The notes under the pieces are model-generated. The model searched no databases. It saw only the letters and a list, made by a program, of their open reading frames with translations, and was not told the DNA's origin. The position numbers and the translations under genes were made by a program. This document shows, piece by piece, positions 31,654 through 39,953 of a DNA stretch of 64,000 nt (positions are counted from its first letter, which is position 1; each line of letters opens with the position of its first letter). The DNA is from a virus, in IMG/VR virus record IMGVR_UViG_3300046675_000234, positions 17,692 through 81,691 of that record, one strand, 5' to 3'.

Positions 31654-32593
31654 GCCCCGCCTTCCAGGCGGTGAACGCCATCCGCTCCTTCTGCTCCTGG
31701 TCCCGGATGAACTTGCGCGCCGATTCGACAGACACCAGCACCTCACGCCAGGGGTAGTCGATATGGCTGCTGGCTTCCCAGATCTCCCGGATGATGCTGA
31801 GCACGATCTCCGAGACCTCCAGGTGCGTGCCGTACCGGCGGTAGAGCGAGCACGCGGCCCGGTACATGGTGCGGTTGCGCTCCCCGACCGGGATGCCGGT
31901 CTTCACCAGCTCCGTGATATCGGGAGGCGGATCAGCAGCCCCTGCCTGCTGCTGATTCGCCGGGGCGCTGCCCAGCCAGCCGCCTACCCAGTCAGGAGCC
32001 TGCGGCGCTGAGCACGGGCAGCCGCGCTCCCACGTATAGGGAACCGGGATCTGCTCAACTCGCTCGCCATCCAGCCCCATCGGCATCACCAGCCGCGCGC
32101 TCGGGGCCGCGATCACCAGCCCGCCGTCCCCTTTCGCGTCCACGCCCGGCAAGATGCCCGGCCTCTCGGGCACTGCCGCCCAGGCAGGAGTCCGCATCCA
32201 GATGTGGTAGCCGCCAGACGGGGTGCGCGCCAGCGGGTAGCTGGTCAGCTCCGTGACCGGTGCTCCGGTCAGGAACTGCGCTAGTGACTCGATGCCGTTG
32301 TGCTCGCCCTTGACGTCCAGGTCGATAACGGCGAGCGCGGAGACCTGCCCCGTCGCAACCCCGATGCTCGCGGCGGGATCTTGCGACCACCACTCGCGTA
32401 TCTGTGCCGGGTCAGTGCTGGCCCAGTGCACCCCGCCTTGCGGCGGGAGCATCCGGTGCGGCTTCTTGCCTCCGCGCTCGCACGGGACGACAGCGTAACC
32501 CCACGAGGCGTACCGCAGGGCCGCAATGCCGAAACCGATCGAGCGCGCCTCATCACCAGCGGGCATCCCCCACTGATGGCCGCAGCCGCTCAC
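31640..32593 (-). CDS. Bifunctional primase-polymerase (prim-pol)
   Basis: 317 aa. The N-terminal 200 residues fit the AEP/prim-pol domain: AALRYASWGYAVVPCERGGK, GVHWASTDPAQIREWW, IGVATG, the catalytic VIDLDVKG (Asp91, Asp93) and the later SGGYHIWM with its metal/NTP His. A C-terminal helical region (about 215-317) probably links to the helicase. It makes primers for leading and lagging strands. It overlaps the start of the next leftward gene and is second or third in the leftward unit that starts at 33068. Confidence 0.92.
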   Translation of the reverse strand: MSGCGHQWGMPAGDEARSIGFGIAALRYASWGYAVVPCERGGKKPHRMLPPQGGVHWASTDPAQIREWWSQDPAASIGVATGQVSALAVIDLDVKGEHNGIESLAQFLTGAPVTELTSYPLARTPSGGYHIWMRTPAWAAVPERPGILPGVDAKGDGGLVIAAPSARLVMPMGLDGERVEQIPVPYTWERGCPCSAPQAPDWVGGWLGSAPANQQQAGAADPPPDITELVKTGIPVGERNRTMYRAACSLYRRYGTHLEVSEIVLSIIREIWEASSHIDYPWREVLVSVESARKFIRDQEQKERMAFTAWKAGHGQA

Positions 32594-32838
32594 CGGCTCT
32601 CCATCACGCTGGCCAGGCGGTCTACCGCCTTCGCCAGCCCGTCGAGTGAGTCGGACACCTCGCTGAGCCCGGCGTGCACTGCCGAGCCCGCATCAAATAC
32701 CGCCTGGCCGACCGGCACACTCAGGTTCTGTCCGGCGAGAGCCATGGCGATGCCCTCAAGGAACTGGAGGTTCTGGTTGAGGACTTTGCCGATGCCGTCT
32801 AGTGCCTCGATCTGCGTGGTGCTCGCGCTGTCGCTCAT
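32590..32838 (-). CDS. Helical hypothetical protein, 82 aa
   Basis: From the ATG at 32838. Almost entirely amphipathic helices (LDGIGKVLNQNLQFLEGIAM, SEVSDSLDGLAKAVDRLASV), possibly an oligomeric coiled coil. Overlaps prim-pol by 4 nt, suggesting a replication accessory role. Unknown family. Confidence 0.72.
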   Translation of the reverse strand: MSDSASTTQIEALDGIGKVLNQNLQFLEGIAMALAGQNLSVPVGQAVFDAGSAVHAGLSEVSDSLDGLAKAVDRLASVMESR

Positions 32839-33068
32839 CACTGCGCCGCCCGCTGCGCCTCGGGCGTCAGCAACTTGGCGAACAGCTCATCGAAACTCAG
32901 CGGCGAGGTCTGCACCGACGCGACCACGACCCGCCGGTTGAACACCTCCACCAGCCCGAACGTGTAGGTATCCGCGCCGAGCCGGTACATGCCCTGCTCG
33001 ACCGCCTCTGCGGAAACCTCGTACTGCTGGCCTTTCAGCGGGCCGTCCAGCCAGACCGGTGATGCCAT
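32838..33068 (-). CDS. Hypothetical protein, first gene of the left arm
   Basis: 76 aa with RBS leader ACGATGAGGGAGAG. Beta-rich N-terminal half (MASPVWLDGPLKGQQYEVSA, YRLGADTYTFGLVEVFNRRV) and helical C-terminus. It opens the leftward operon that contains prim-pol; the TAGGCT promoter lies about 40 nt upstream. Function unknown. Confidence 0.72.
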   Translation of the reverse strand: MASPVWLDGPLKGQQYEVSAEAVEQGMYRLGADTYTFGLVEVFNRRVVVASVQTSPLSFDELFAKLLTPEAQRAAQ

Positions 33069-33227
33069 GTCTCTCCCTCATCGTTGCTGTACTCACCAGC
33101 AGCCTACCCCTGGTACGGTCGGGAATGCGGCGTAAACACCCGGTGTTGACACCGCTGCGGCACCATCCCTGCCGCGAACGATCCAGTGGTCTACCGGCGA
33201 GAGCAGGTGACCAAGGAAGGGGTAAGC
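33069..33227. promoter_or_regulatory. Divergent promoter/operator region between the two arms
   Basis: Leftward TAGGCT (-10-like, about 33100-33105) precedes the 33068 gene. Further right are GTAAACACC (33132-33140) and the palindrome GGTGTTGACACC (33142-33153), close together. Reading either strand gives -10-like CNGGT/AGCGGT steps next to them. This is the only head-to-head operon junction where both long arms start, so binding here could coordinate the two programmes. Confidence 0.6.
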
Positions 33228-33941
33228 ATGCCCCGTAGTAACAGCACCGCCATCCCCGACACCAACGGCAGCCCGCAGGCGGCTGCCGTTGCCCTGGGGG
33301 TCCTCGCCGCATACGCGGACGAGGGCTACCTGAAGGAAGACGGGACCGGCATCGACACCGCCAAGGTCCGGGCCAAGATCCTGGAAGTCGTGCGCGAGCA
33401 CAAGGTCTTGACCTGGAAGGACCGCGCTACCAAGGCGATCCGGCGCGGCGATGTGGTCAGGGCGGTTTTCCCGTCCCTGCCAGCCCCGCCGGACGGCTTC
33501 TCCGAGACCGAGGACCCGCAGCTCGCCAAGGCGGTCTGGGGCAAGGTCTACGGCGATATGTGGCTGCACCTGTCGGTGAGCGCGACCAGCGCTCTCCAGC
33601 AGCTCGTCGGCGCGTCCATGGGTAACGGGTACGTGCTGGTGAGGACCAGCCTGGACTCGCCCCGCCCGGACGCGGTGTACATCACCGACGACCGGACCTG
33701 CATCGACCGCGACCTGCGCAAGCCCGAGAACGACGCGGCCGAGCGCAAGATCAGGTCCGTGCTGGCGACCGTCTCGATGCTGGCCATGCGCCAGCCCGAG
33801 AACGCGAAGCACTATGCCAAGGGCGGCAACGATTTCCTGCGGCACCTCCAGGTGTCCGGCCGGGATCAGATCGCTCTCGCGGTCGCGTCAGCCAGCGGTA
33901 ACGGCGACGAGCCCGGCGACGAGCCCGGCGGCGACGAGTAG
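33228..33941 (+). CDS. Hypothetical protein, first gene of the right arm
   Basis: 237 aa from the ATG at 33228 (AAGGAAGGGG RBS). N-terminal region with a winged-helix-like DTAKVRAKILEVVREHKVLT followed by TKAIRRGDVVRAVF, a beta/alpha middle (GDMWLHLSVSATSALQQLVG), and an acidic Gly/Glu/Asp tail. Lying at the switch, it might be a DNA-binding regulator or early factor, but I recognise no family. Confidence 0.72.
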   Translation: MPRSNSTAIPDTNGSPQAAAVALGVLAAYADEGYLKEDGTGIDTAKVRAKILEVVREHKVLTWKDRATKAIRRGDVVRAVFPSLPAPPDGFSETEDPQLAKAVWGKVYGDMWLHLSVSATSALQQLVGASMGNGYVLVRTSLDSPRPDAVYITDDRTCIDRDLRKPENDAAERKIRSVLATVSMLAMRQPENAKHYAKGGNDFLRHLQVSGRDQIALAVASASGNGDEPGDEPGGDE

Positions 33942-33960
33942 AACCGGGAGAAGGTGAACG

Positions 33961-33989
33961 GGGGCGCGGGCAGCGATGACCCGCGCCCC
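33961..33989 (+). promoter_or_regulatory. Perfect hairpin just before the HTH gene start
   Basis: GGGGCGCGGG and CCCGCGCCCC form a 10-bp perfect stem with a 9-nt loop, ending 8 nt before the ATG of the 330-aa gene. No Shine-Dalgarno lies between stem and ATG, so the hairpin could act as a terminator/attenuator or limit translation. Confidence 0.6.
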
Positions 33990-33997
33990 TGGCAGCT

Positions 33998-34990
33998 ATG
34001 GACATATTCTCAGATGACCCGCTGGTCCAGGAAGCGCGCAGGCACTCGGGCCGCATCGTCAACGCGATGGCTGGCCTGGCCGGGCTGATCCAGTATGCCT
34101 GGGACCGGCGCTATGACCGCGTGCTCGGCTACGCGAGCTGGCAGGCGTACTGCGTCGGTGAGTTCGGCAGCGGCGAGGTTGCCATGAAGGCCCGCCAGAT
34201 CGTGGTCTCCCTGCTGTCCGACGCGGGCATGTCCCAGCGCTCGATCGCAGAGCAGACCGGCGCATCCCAGAAGACAGTCAGCCGGGACCTCTCGGCGGGT
34301 GAGTCATCCGTGACTCAGTTGAACGACAATCAGCAACCGGAGGTGACGCAGAGTAACCCGCAGACCGTGCGGGGGAAGGACGGACGAGTGCACCCGAGAG
34401 TGAAGCGGCCGAAGCCGACGCCAGCCGCGATCGGCGCGCTGCGCAAGGAGATCGAGAAGCGGCTGAAGGCCGGTAAGAAGACTGACTTCCGCCAGCTCAT
34501 GACCCAGTTCGAGATGAGCCAGAGCGTCGTGCAGACCCAGATCCAGGTGGTCAGGGCGCTGCTGGAGGACAGGAGCCAGCGCCCGGCAAGCCGGACGCAG
34601 ACCTGGAACGGCAGGTCACGCACGGCACGGCAGAAGGAGATCAAGCTCGCCCGCACGGCATCCGACGCGGCGAACTACCTCAAGATGATGGATCTCCAGG
34701 CGGTGATCTGGAGGCTGTGCGCGGTACTGGAGAACTTCCATATCGAGGACATGCCGCTAGACGAGCACACGCTGCGGACGATCACCGACCTGCTCGATGA
34801 CCTGATCAGCCTCGGTATCTGGCACAACCGGACGCTGACCGCCGTAAAGGGCTGGGTCGGCAGCGCCGACCGGCGGCGCAGGATCGAGCAACTGCGCAAC
34901 GTGGATGGCCGACTGCCCGAGGAAGCCAGGGCATTCCTGGCGATGGCCGACAAGCTGGAGCGCGAGCTGGCCCTGACGCCAGCGGAGTGA
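33998..34990 (+). CDS. ParB-like helix-turn-helix protein
   Basis: 330 aa. An HTH is clear at about 74-100 (LSDAGMSQRSIAEQTGASQK then TVSRDLS), as in ParB/KorB-like and phage regulatory proteins. A Lys-rich linker follows, and a second basic helical region (ALRKEIEKRLKAGKKTDFRQ) that may be another DNA-binding unit (LMTQFEMSQSVVQTQIQV). The C-terminal half is helical. Candidate regulator of the genome-wide palindrome or a partition-like protein. The gene lacks a visible RBS behind the hairpin. Confidence 0.72.
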   Translation: MDIFSDDPLVQEARRHSGRIVNAMAGLAGLIQYAWDRRYDRVLGYASWQAYCVGEFGSGEVAMKARQIVVSLLSDAGMSQRSIAEQTGASQKTVSRDLSAGESSVTQLNDNQQPEVTQSNPQTVRGKDGRVHPRVKRPKPTPAAIGALRKEIEKRLKAGKKTDFRQLMTQFEMSQSVVQTQIQVVRALLEDRSQRPASRTQTWNGRSRTARQKEIKLARTASDAANYLKMMDLQAVIWRLCAVLENFHIEDMPLDEHTLRTITDLLDDLISLGIWHNRTLTAVKGWVGSADRRRRIEQLRNVDGRLPEEARAFLAMADKLERELALTPAE

Positions 34991-35002
34991 AAGGAGAAGA
35001 TC

Positions 35003-35956
35003 ATGGGTGAACGCCCGAGAGGCCCGATGCCGGGCTGGAGTCCGAAGGGGGACTTCCAGGCCGCGCTGCTGGCCGACATAGTAGACCGGCTGAACCAGCA
35101 CGACCGCGAGGGCACGCTGCCGCGCTCCCCGCGAGGGCTGTTCTACGACCTGCGCCCGAGCGGGTTTGGCCGGGGCATCACGTACACCAAGTACCCGGCC
35201 ATGCGGGTGACCGCATCCGGGCAGAAGCGCAAGGTCAACCCGATGGACGCCAGCGTTGCCAGCGTCCAGGAAGTGCTGGCACTCGCCCGGCGGGCCGGGA
35301 TCATCAGCGAGAACTGGATTGAGGACACCCGCGCGCCCGTCCCGGCAGTGCCGTCCTACGATGACGGCGAGACCGCCGAGAGCCTGGCCGCATCGCTCGC
35401 GGACTGGGTGCGCAACCCGTCCCTGGAATACAGCCCGCAGGAAGGCCAGGAGACACACCTGGAGGTACTGGTGGAGGCCGCTGGCCTGATCAGCCGCCTG
35501 GAGCGGGTGGCCGCGCCCTACGGGGTGCCGGTCTACTCCGGTGGCGGCTACGACGGCATCAAGGGCAAGCGGGCGGCGGGCAACCGCGCCGCGCGCCGCG
35601 ACGTGCCGACCGTGGTGCTGCGGGTCAGCGACTACGACGATCACGGGCTGGCACTGGCACGGGCGTCTTCCGAGGACAGCATCGCCTGGGCCGAGCGGTA
35701 CTACGACGCGGAGCCCGGATGGCTCTCGTTCGAGCGCATCGCGCTGACGCAGGACCAGGCGGCGGACGCCGACCTGCTCGACCAGTTCGGCAAGGCCGAG
35801 GCGGACGGGCTGCCGGTGCAGGTGATGGACCAGATCCTCACCGACGCCATCGAGGGCTACCAGGACCCGGATATCCGCCAGGAGAACATCGAGCGCGCGG
35901 CCGGTGAGCGCGAGCGCGTTCCCGCCCTGGTGCGAGAGCTGCTGAGCCAGTCATGA
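35003..35956 (+). CDS. Toprim / topoisomerase VI-A-like protein
   Basis: 317 aa. PRGLFYDLRP (about 43-52) resembles the RxLFYxL helix at the start of Spo11/TopoVI-A-type winged-helix domains. The Toprim acidic core follows: a Glu-bearing N-terminal strand is less clear, but RVSDYDDHGLALARASSE (about 207-224) gives DxDxxG. Phages and plasmids carry such proteins of unknown action; they may nick or bind DNA as single proteins without the B subunit. It follows the HTH gene by 12 nt (AAAGGAGAAGATC RBS), suggesting joint function. Confidence 0.72.
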   Translation: MGERPRGPMPGWSPKGDFQAALLADIVDRLNQHDREGTLPRSPRGLFYDLRPSGFGRGITYTKYPAMRVTASGQKRKVNPMDASVASVQEVLALARRAGIISENWIEDTRAPVPAVPSYDDGETAESLAASLADWVRNPSLEYSPQEGQETHLEVLVEAAGLISRLERVAAPYGVPVYSGGGYDGIKGKRAAGNRAARRDVPTVVLRVSDYDDHGLALARASSEDSIAWAERYYDAEPGWLSFERIALTQDQAADADLLDQFGKAEADGLPVQVMDQILTDAIEGYQDPDIRQENIERAAGERERVPALVRELLSQS

Positions 35957-36180
35957 GTCGCAGGCACAAGATGCGGGCCAAGTCCGGCAAGCAGCTCGCG
36001 GAGAAGATCCGCGCCGCCTGCCCGGACGCGGTGATCGTCCTGACCGGGAACGGCCACCTGAAGGTGACCGGTCCCGGCGGGACCGCGTTCATCCCGAGCG
36101 CGCCGCCGGACACCCCGAGCGCCCGCTACGAGACGCGCAACAAGCTGCGCTCTCACGCGGGAATCGTCATCGCTACCTGA
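35953..36180 (+). CDS. HicA-like small basic protein
   Basis: 75 aa. KSGKQLAEKIRAACPDAVIV then LTGNGHLKVTGPGGTAFIPS has the layout of HicA/YcfA-type double-stranded-RNA-binding-like folds, including the central Gly-x-Gly-His. There is no HicB beside it, so a toxin role is doubtful; many phages carry solitary copies. Overlaps the Toprim gene by 4 nt. Confidence 0.65.
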   Translation: MSRRHKMRAKSGKQLAEKIRAACPDAVIVLTGNGHLKVTGPGGTAFIPSAPPDTPSARYETRNKLRSHAGIVIAT

Positions 36181-36224
36181 GCGCCTGCGCATCCGCCCAG
36201 GCCAGCGGGAAGCTACCGGTCAGT

Positions 36225-36237
36225 TATCCTGTTTACA
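36225..36237 (+). promoter_or_regulatory. Promoter/operator TATCCT-GTTTACA
   Basis: -10-like TATCCT followed at once by GTTTACAAC, then a run of ATGATGACGATGATG-type leader and the 36273 gene. A weaker palindrome copy (right half altered). Confidence 0.55.
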
Positions 36238-36272
36238 ACGAGCATGATGACGATGATGAATAAGGTGCCGAG

Positions 36273-36758
36273 ATGACGCTAGTGGTTGCCGGACGAGAAA
36301 TCGGGGGCGTGCTGGCCTGCCCGCCGATCTCGACAGCACGCAGGCGCGGCCGGTGGTTCGTCCTGGAGCTGTACGCGCTGGATGACGGCGGCTGGCTGGT
36401 GCACCGCACCGGCATGTCCGTGATCTACCACCGGGCGGACACGCTGTGCCAGACCAGGACCGGTGCCCAGAGCGGCGACCCGGCCCGCCTTGATGACCTG
36501 CCCGACGACGCCGACCCCTGCGACGTGTGCGAGCCCGAGTACCCCGAAGACCTGCCGGACGAGCCGGGCATCATCCGGTACGAGTTCCCGAGGCATAGCT
36601 GGGATGAGTGCGAGACGCCAGCCGTGGTGAAGATCCGGCTGACCACCGTCCGCAGCCGCGACGGCTCGGTCAGCGAGTTCACGTCCAAGCCAGTGGACCG
36701 GCTGCTGCGCAGCGCGGCGCTGGCTTACCCCGAGTTCGCGCCGCTGCTCGCAGCATGA
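36273..36758 (+). CDS. Hypothetical protein, 161 aa
   Basis: Two-part sequence: a beta-rich first half with RGRWFVLELYALDDGGWLVH, a polar Asp/Pro-rich middle with CDVCEPEYPED, and a beta-rich end. Possibly one zinc site. First gene behind a palindrome promoter; alone in its unit because another promoter follows its stop directly. Confidence 0.74.
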   Translation: MTLVVAGREIGGVLACPPISTARRRGRWFVLELYALDDGGWLVHRTGMSVIYHRADTLCQTRTGAQSGDPARLDDLPDDADPCDVCEPEYPEDLPDEPGIIRYEFPRHSWDECETPAVVKIRLTTVRSRDGSVSEFTSKPVDRLLRSAALAYPEFAPLLAA

Positions 36759-36760
36759 CG

Positions 36761-36772
36761 TAGGGTGTAAAC
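36761..36772 (+). promoter_or_regulatory. Promoter/operator TAGGGT-GTAAAC with leader hairpin
   Basis: TAGGGT begins 2 nt after the previous stop and is followed by GTAAACGCC (palindrome in its AA form). A GC-rich hairpin (36775-36808; ends CCCGGC/GCCGGG) and ACGATGAGGAAG lead to the 36832 gene. It would drive the unit that includes DNA polymerase. Confidence 0.65.
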
Positions 36773-36831
36773 GCCCCGGCCCGCGCTCACCCCCCAGGCG
36801 CGGCCGGGTGCTCAACGATGAGGAAGCACTG

Positions 36832-36981
36832 ATGAACGAGCCAGCCGAAGACCCGCGAGAGCACTACGCGGTCCTGGTGGTGGACCTGCCGCCGACCGAG
36901 ATCAAGTGCAAGTGCGGGGAGCGGTTCTGGGACGATGACCCGATCGGGCAGATGAAAGCCCACATGGATGAGCTGAACTGA
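36832..36981 (+). CDS. Zinc-finger microprotein, 49 aa
   Basis: IKCKCGERFWDDDPIGQMKA followed by HMDELN: a Cys-x-Cys and His combination like a degenerate C2H2 finger. Good leader and RBS; its stop overlaps the next ATG (TGATG). Unknown function. Confidence 0.68.
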   Translation: MNEPAEDPREHYAVLVVDLPPTEIKCKCGERFWDDDPIGQMKAHMDELN

Positions 36982-37430
36982 TGCCCGGCAAGGGGCCGCT
37001 GAACTGGTCCACGTCGGTCCCGGCGGACAGGACCGCGATGGAGTGCATCGCCATCCTGATCAAGCACGGGGCGAGGAACGTGGGCATGTCACTGGGCGAG
37101 GACCGGGTGCCGGACGGGCTGGATTTCGTGGTCAGCACGCCGTGGGGCCTCCAGCAGTACTCGCTGCCCATCAACATGAGCGGCACCGAGAAGGCGCTGA
37201 AGAAGGCGTGGCGCGAGCACCGGATCGAGCCCCGGTTCGCCACCCCCGAGCACGCCCGCCGGGTTGCCTGGCGGGTGATCAAGGACTGGCTGGAATCCCA
37301 GCTCGCGCTGGTGGAGGCTGGCGTGGCCGACCTGCCGCAGGTGATGCTGTCGTTCATGAAGGTCAGCGTGAACCAGACGATGTACGAGGCCGTGGTCGAG
37401 AACCAGATGCGGGCACTGGAGCAGGGCTGA
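36981..37430 (+). CDS. Conserved phage hypothetical protein, 149 aa
   Basis: Contains GLQQYSLPINMSGTEKALKK and then RPRFAT-like RFATPEHARRVAWRVIKDWL with ESQLALVEAGVADLPQVMLS, a pattern I know from many actinophage proteins located just before DNA polymerase or other replication genes. Possibly a replisome accessory. Function unknown. Confidence 0.76.
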   Translation: MPGKGPLNWSTSVPADRTAMECIAILIKHGARNVGMSLGEDRVPDGLDFVVSTPWGLQQYSLPINMSGTEKALKKAWREHRIEPRFATPEHARRVAWRVIKDWLESQLALVEAGVADLPQVMLSFMKVSVNQTMYEAVVENQMRALEQG

Positions 37431-37615
37431 TGTACGAGTGCCCGTCCTGCGGGGCGAAGGGCCTGGTGCTCCGGGCCATGTCCGATCCGGGCAGCCCGTA
37501 CCGCCGCGTGATCTGGCGGCTGTGGTGCGACGGCCCGGAGCCGCACGAGTGGATCGCCATCGCGGGCACCGTGATCACGATCAGCAAGGAGACCGGTGTC
37601 CGGCGCTCTGGATGA
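37430..37615 (+). CDS. Zinc-ribbon protein, 61 aa
   Basis: Starts MYECPSCGAKGLVLRAMSDP and continues with a beta-rich ribbon; one further Cys (LWCDG). Overlaps the previous stop (TGATG) and the polymerase start by 20 nt. Likely a small nucleic-acid-binding ribbon. Confidence 0.68.
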   Translation: MYECPSCGAKGLVLRAMSDPGSPYRRVIWRLWCDGPEPHEWIAIAGTVITISKETGVRRSG

Positions 37616-39353
37616 CGTCACGCTGCACCTCGTCAGCAACCTGGACGAGCTGTGGGCCTGCGCCCGGTGGGCGGGCGAGCGCCGCGACGGGCCGCTGTTC
37701 GCGGACACTGAGTCGGCTGGGCTCAACCCTCACCATGACCGGATGCGGATGGTGCAGCTCGGGGACACCCGGCACGGCTGGGCCTTCCCGAAGGGCTGGT
37801 GGGGCGCGGCCATCGAGCTGCTCACCCGGTACGCCGGGGCGATCGGCTTCCACAACAGCCCGTACGACTGGCGGGTGCTGAAGATCCACGAGAACGTCAC
37901 CCCGCTGTGGCACAAGACCGAGGACACGCTGCTGCTCGGGCACATCGCGGACTCACTGCGGCTGGCGGGCCTCAAGCCCAGGGCCACCCAGGAAGTGGAC
38001 CCGCGCGCACTGCGCGGTGAGCAGGTGCTGAGCGAGGGCATGAAGGCCCGGCACTGGACCTTTGATGACGTGCCGGATACCTGGGGGCCGTACTGGATGT
38101 ACGCCGCCCTGGACCCGGTACTGGCCGCGCACCTGTGGGCCGCGCCGAGCTTCACCCGCGCCCGGACCACCTACCGCGAGGCGTACGACCTGGAGCGGGC
38201 CACCGCCCGGATCTGCGCCGGGATGATGCTGACCGGGATGCGGCTGGACCTGCCGTTCATCCATGACCGGATCGCTGAGATCGAAGACTACACCGGGCGG
38301 GCCTCCAACTGGCTGCGGGCCGAGTTCGATATCCGCAACCCCGGCTCGACGCAGCAGGTGGTGGCGTCCATGGAGGCGGCCGGAATCCCGGTGGAGGTGT
38401 TCACCGAGAAGGGCAACCCGTCCCTGAACAAGGAGGCGCTGGGCTATTACGGGCTGGCGTACCCGCAGCACAAGGCGCTATTCGACGCGGTTCGCTGGAC
38501 CCGCAAGGGCAACTCGATGGTGAACAATTACCTGGGCAAGTTCCTGACGCTGGCCAATGATGACATCCTGCATTACAACATCCATTCCTGCCGTGCCCGC
38601 ACCACCCGGATGAGCATCACCGACCCGGCCATGCAGACCTTTGACCGGGACGTTCCCGCGATCCGGGGCAGCTACATACCCCGGCCGGGCCATGCGCTGA
38701 TCACCATTGACGCCGATCAGATCGAGGCACGGCTTACCGCTCATTTCGCCAATGACCCGCGCATGATCGCGGACTTCCGCTACGCCGACGAGAACCACCT
38801 GAAGTTCTTCATCGAGATGGCCAGCCGGATCTACGCCGAGCGGATCACCAAGCGCGACCCCCGGTACACCTGGACCAAGAACGCCACCTACGGCCAGATC
38901 TACGGCGCGGGCCTGGCCAAGGCGGCGGTGACCGCTGGCGTCCCGGTGGAGGTAATGAGGCCCGCCTACGAGGGCCTGTCCCTGATGTACCCGAACGTCG
39001 GCTACTACATGAACCACCTGATCCGCACCGGCAAGGGCCAGCGCCCGAAGGTGCAGACGATCGACGGCCGGTGGCTGTACGTCAACCGGGGGCACGAGTA
39101 CGCCCTGCTCAACACCCAGATCCAGGCCAACGCCGCGATCATCCTCAAACGCGGCATCATCGGCCTGGACGCGGGCGGGCTGGGCGAGTTCCTGCGGCTC
39201 CCGGTGCATGACGAGATCCTGATGGAAGCCCCCGTTGACCTGGCCGCCGAGGTGCTGCGCGAAGCCGAGCGCATCCTGACCGACTACGAGTCATTCAGAG
39301 TTCCCATTACCTGGAGTGGCTCTATCCTCACGGAAAGATGGGTGAAGACCTGA
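37596..39353 (+). CDS. Family A DNA polymerase with 3'-5' exonuclease
   Basis: 585 aa, typical of actinophage PolA-type enzymes that lack the 5'-nuclease. Exonuclease domain: LFADTESAG (Asp37, Glu39), IGFHNSPYDW (Asp91) and YAALDP (Asp173). Polymerase domain: motif A ITIDADQIEARL (about 369-380), motif B TKNATYGQIYGAG (427-439) with Lys428 and Tyr436, and motif C PVHDEIL (536-542). It replicates the phage genome; the prim-pol and helicase lie in the opposite arm. GTG start at 37596, overlapping the ribbon gene. Confidence 0.96.
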   Translation: MSGALDDVTLHLVSNLDELWACARWAGERRDGPLFADTESAGLNPHHDRMRMVQLGDTRHGWAFPKGWWGAAIELLTRYAGAIGFHNSPYDWRVLKIHENVTPLWHKTEDTLLLGHIADSLRLAGLKPRATQEVDPRALRGEQVLSEGMKARHWTFDDVPDTWGPYWMYAALDPVLAAHLWAAPSFTRARTTYREAYDLERATARICAGMMLTGMRLDLPFIHDRIAEIEDYTGRASNWLRAEFDIRNPGSTQQVVASMEAAGIPVEVFTEKGNPSLNKEALGYYGLAYPQHKALFDAVRWTRKGNSMVNNYLGKFLTLANDDILHYNIHSCRARTTRMSITDPAMQTFDRDVPAIRGSYIPRPGHALITIDADQIEARLTAHFANDPRMIADFRYADENHLKFFIEMASRIYAERITKRDPRYTWTKNATYGQIYGAGLAKAAVTAGVPVEVMRPAYEGLSLMYPNVGYYMNHLIRTGKGQRPKVQTIDGRWLYVNRGHEYALLNTQIQANAAIILKRGIIGLDAGGLGEFLRLPVHDEILMEAPVDLAAEVLREAERILTDYESFRVPITWSGSILTERWVKT

Positions 39354-39646
39354 TGTACTACACCGACCGGGATGTCAAGGGGTCCGGCACGGGCGGGCAG
39401 TTCAACCCGCAGTCGCCTAAAGCCCGCGAGGTTCTCGACTGGATCTACACACAGAAGCCAGGCAAGAGAATCCTGCGAGATGATGCGCCAGCCTGCCACC
39501 AGATATCCGATGGGGAGATCAAGGAGGCGATAAAGATGAACCTGATTGACGATCAGGGCGTCCGCACGGAAATAGGCCACCACCCCAGTCTCATCCGCAG
39601 TCAGCCAATTGACTGGCAGGCACTGTGGGAGATGGCGGATAAATGA
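39353..39646 (+). CDS. Hypothetical protein with GTGGQFNP motif
   Basis: 97 aa from the ATG overlapping the polymerase stop (TGATG). It begins YYTDRDVKGSGTGGQFNP, strikingly like the linker TGGQFAPP in the head-region frameshift extension, then a winged-helix-like part (SDGEIKEAIKMNLIDDQGV). It may use the same tag outside the head operon. Unknown function. Confidence 0.7.
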   Translation: MYYTDRDVKGSGTGGQFNPQSPKAREVLDWIYTQKPGKRILRDDAPACHQISDGEIKEAIKMNLIDDQGVRTEIGHHPSLIRSQPIDWQALWEMADK

Positions 39647-39951
39647 TCGGTTACCTGCACATCGGTGAGACCCGCGCCGAGATCGACACCATCGAGTTCG
39701 GCAATGACTGCATGGTGATCAGGGCCACCCTCGGGGGAAACGTCGCGGCCACGCTGCGCGGGCACGTCAAGATCACCGGGTCAGACGGCACGGTCTGCTG
39801 GCGCGGCACTAAGTGGCACGACTACGGTGTCAAGACCGTGGGCGGTCCCCTCGGGCCGAGCACCTGGTTCATCACGCTGAACGCCGACCTGTTCGACCGG
39901 ACCAACGTCGAGATCACGGCCAGGTATGACCCGCCCGTGGACCCGCCATGA
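39643..39951 (+). CDS. Beta-rich hypothetical protein, 102 aa
   Basis: Mostly strands (MIGYLHIGETRAEIDTIEFG, VKITGSDGTVCWRGTKW). Overlaps its neighbour by 4 nt and converges with a minus-strand pair 2 nt downstream. No family recognised. Confidence 0.7.
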   Translation: MIGYLHIGETRAEIDTIEFGNDCMVIRATLGGNVAATLRGHVKITGSDGTVCWRGTKWHDYGVKTVGGPLGPSTWFITLNADLFDRTNVEITARYDPPVDPP

Positions 39952-39953
39952 TG

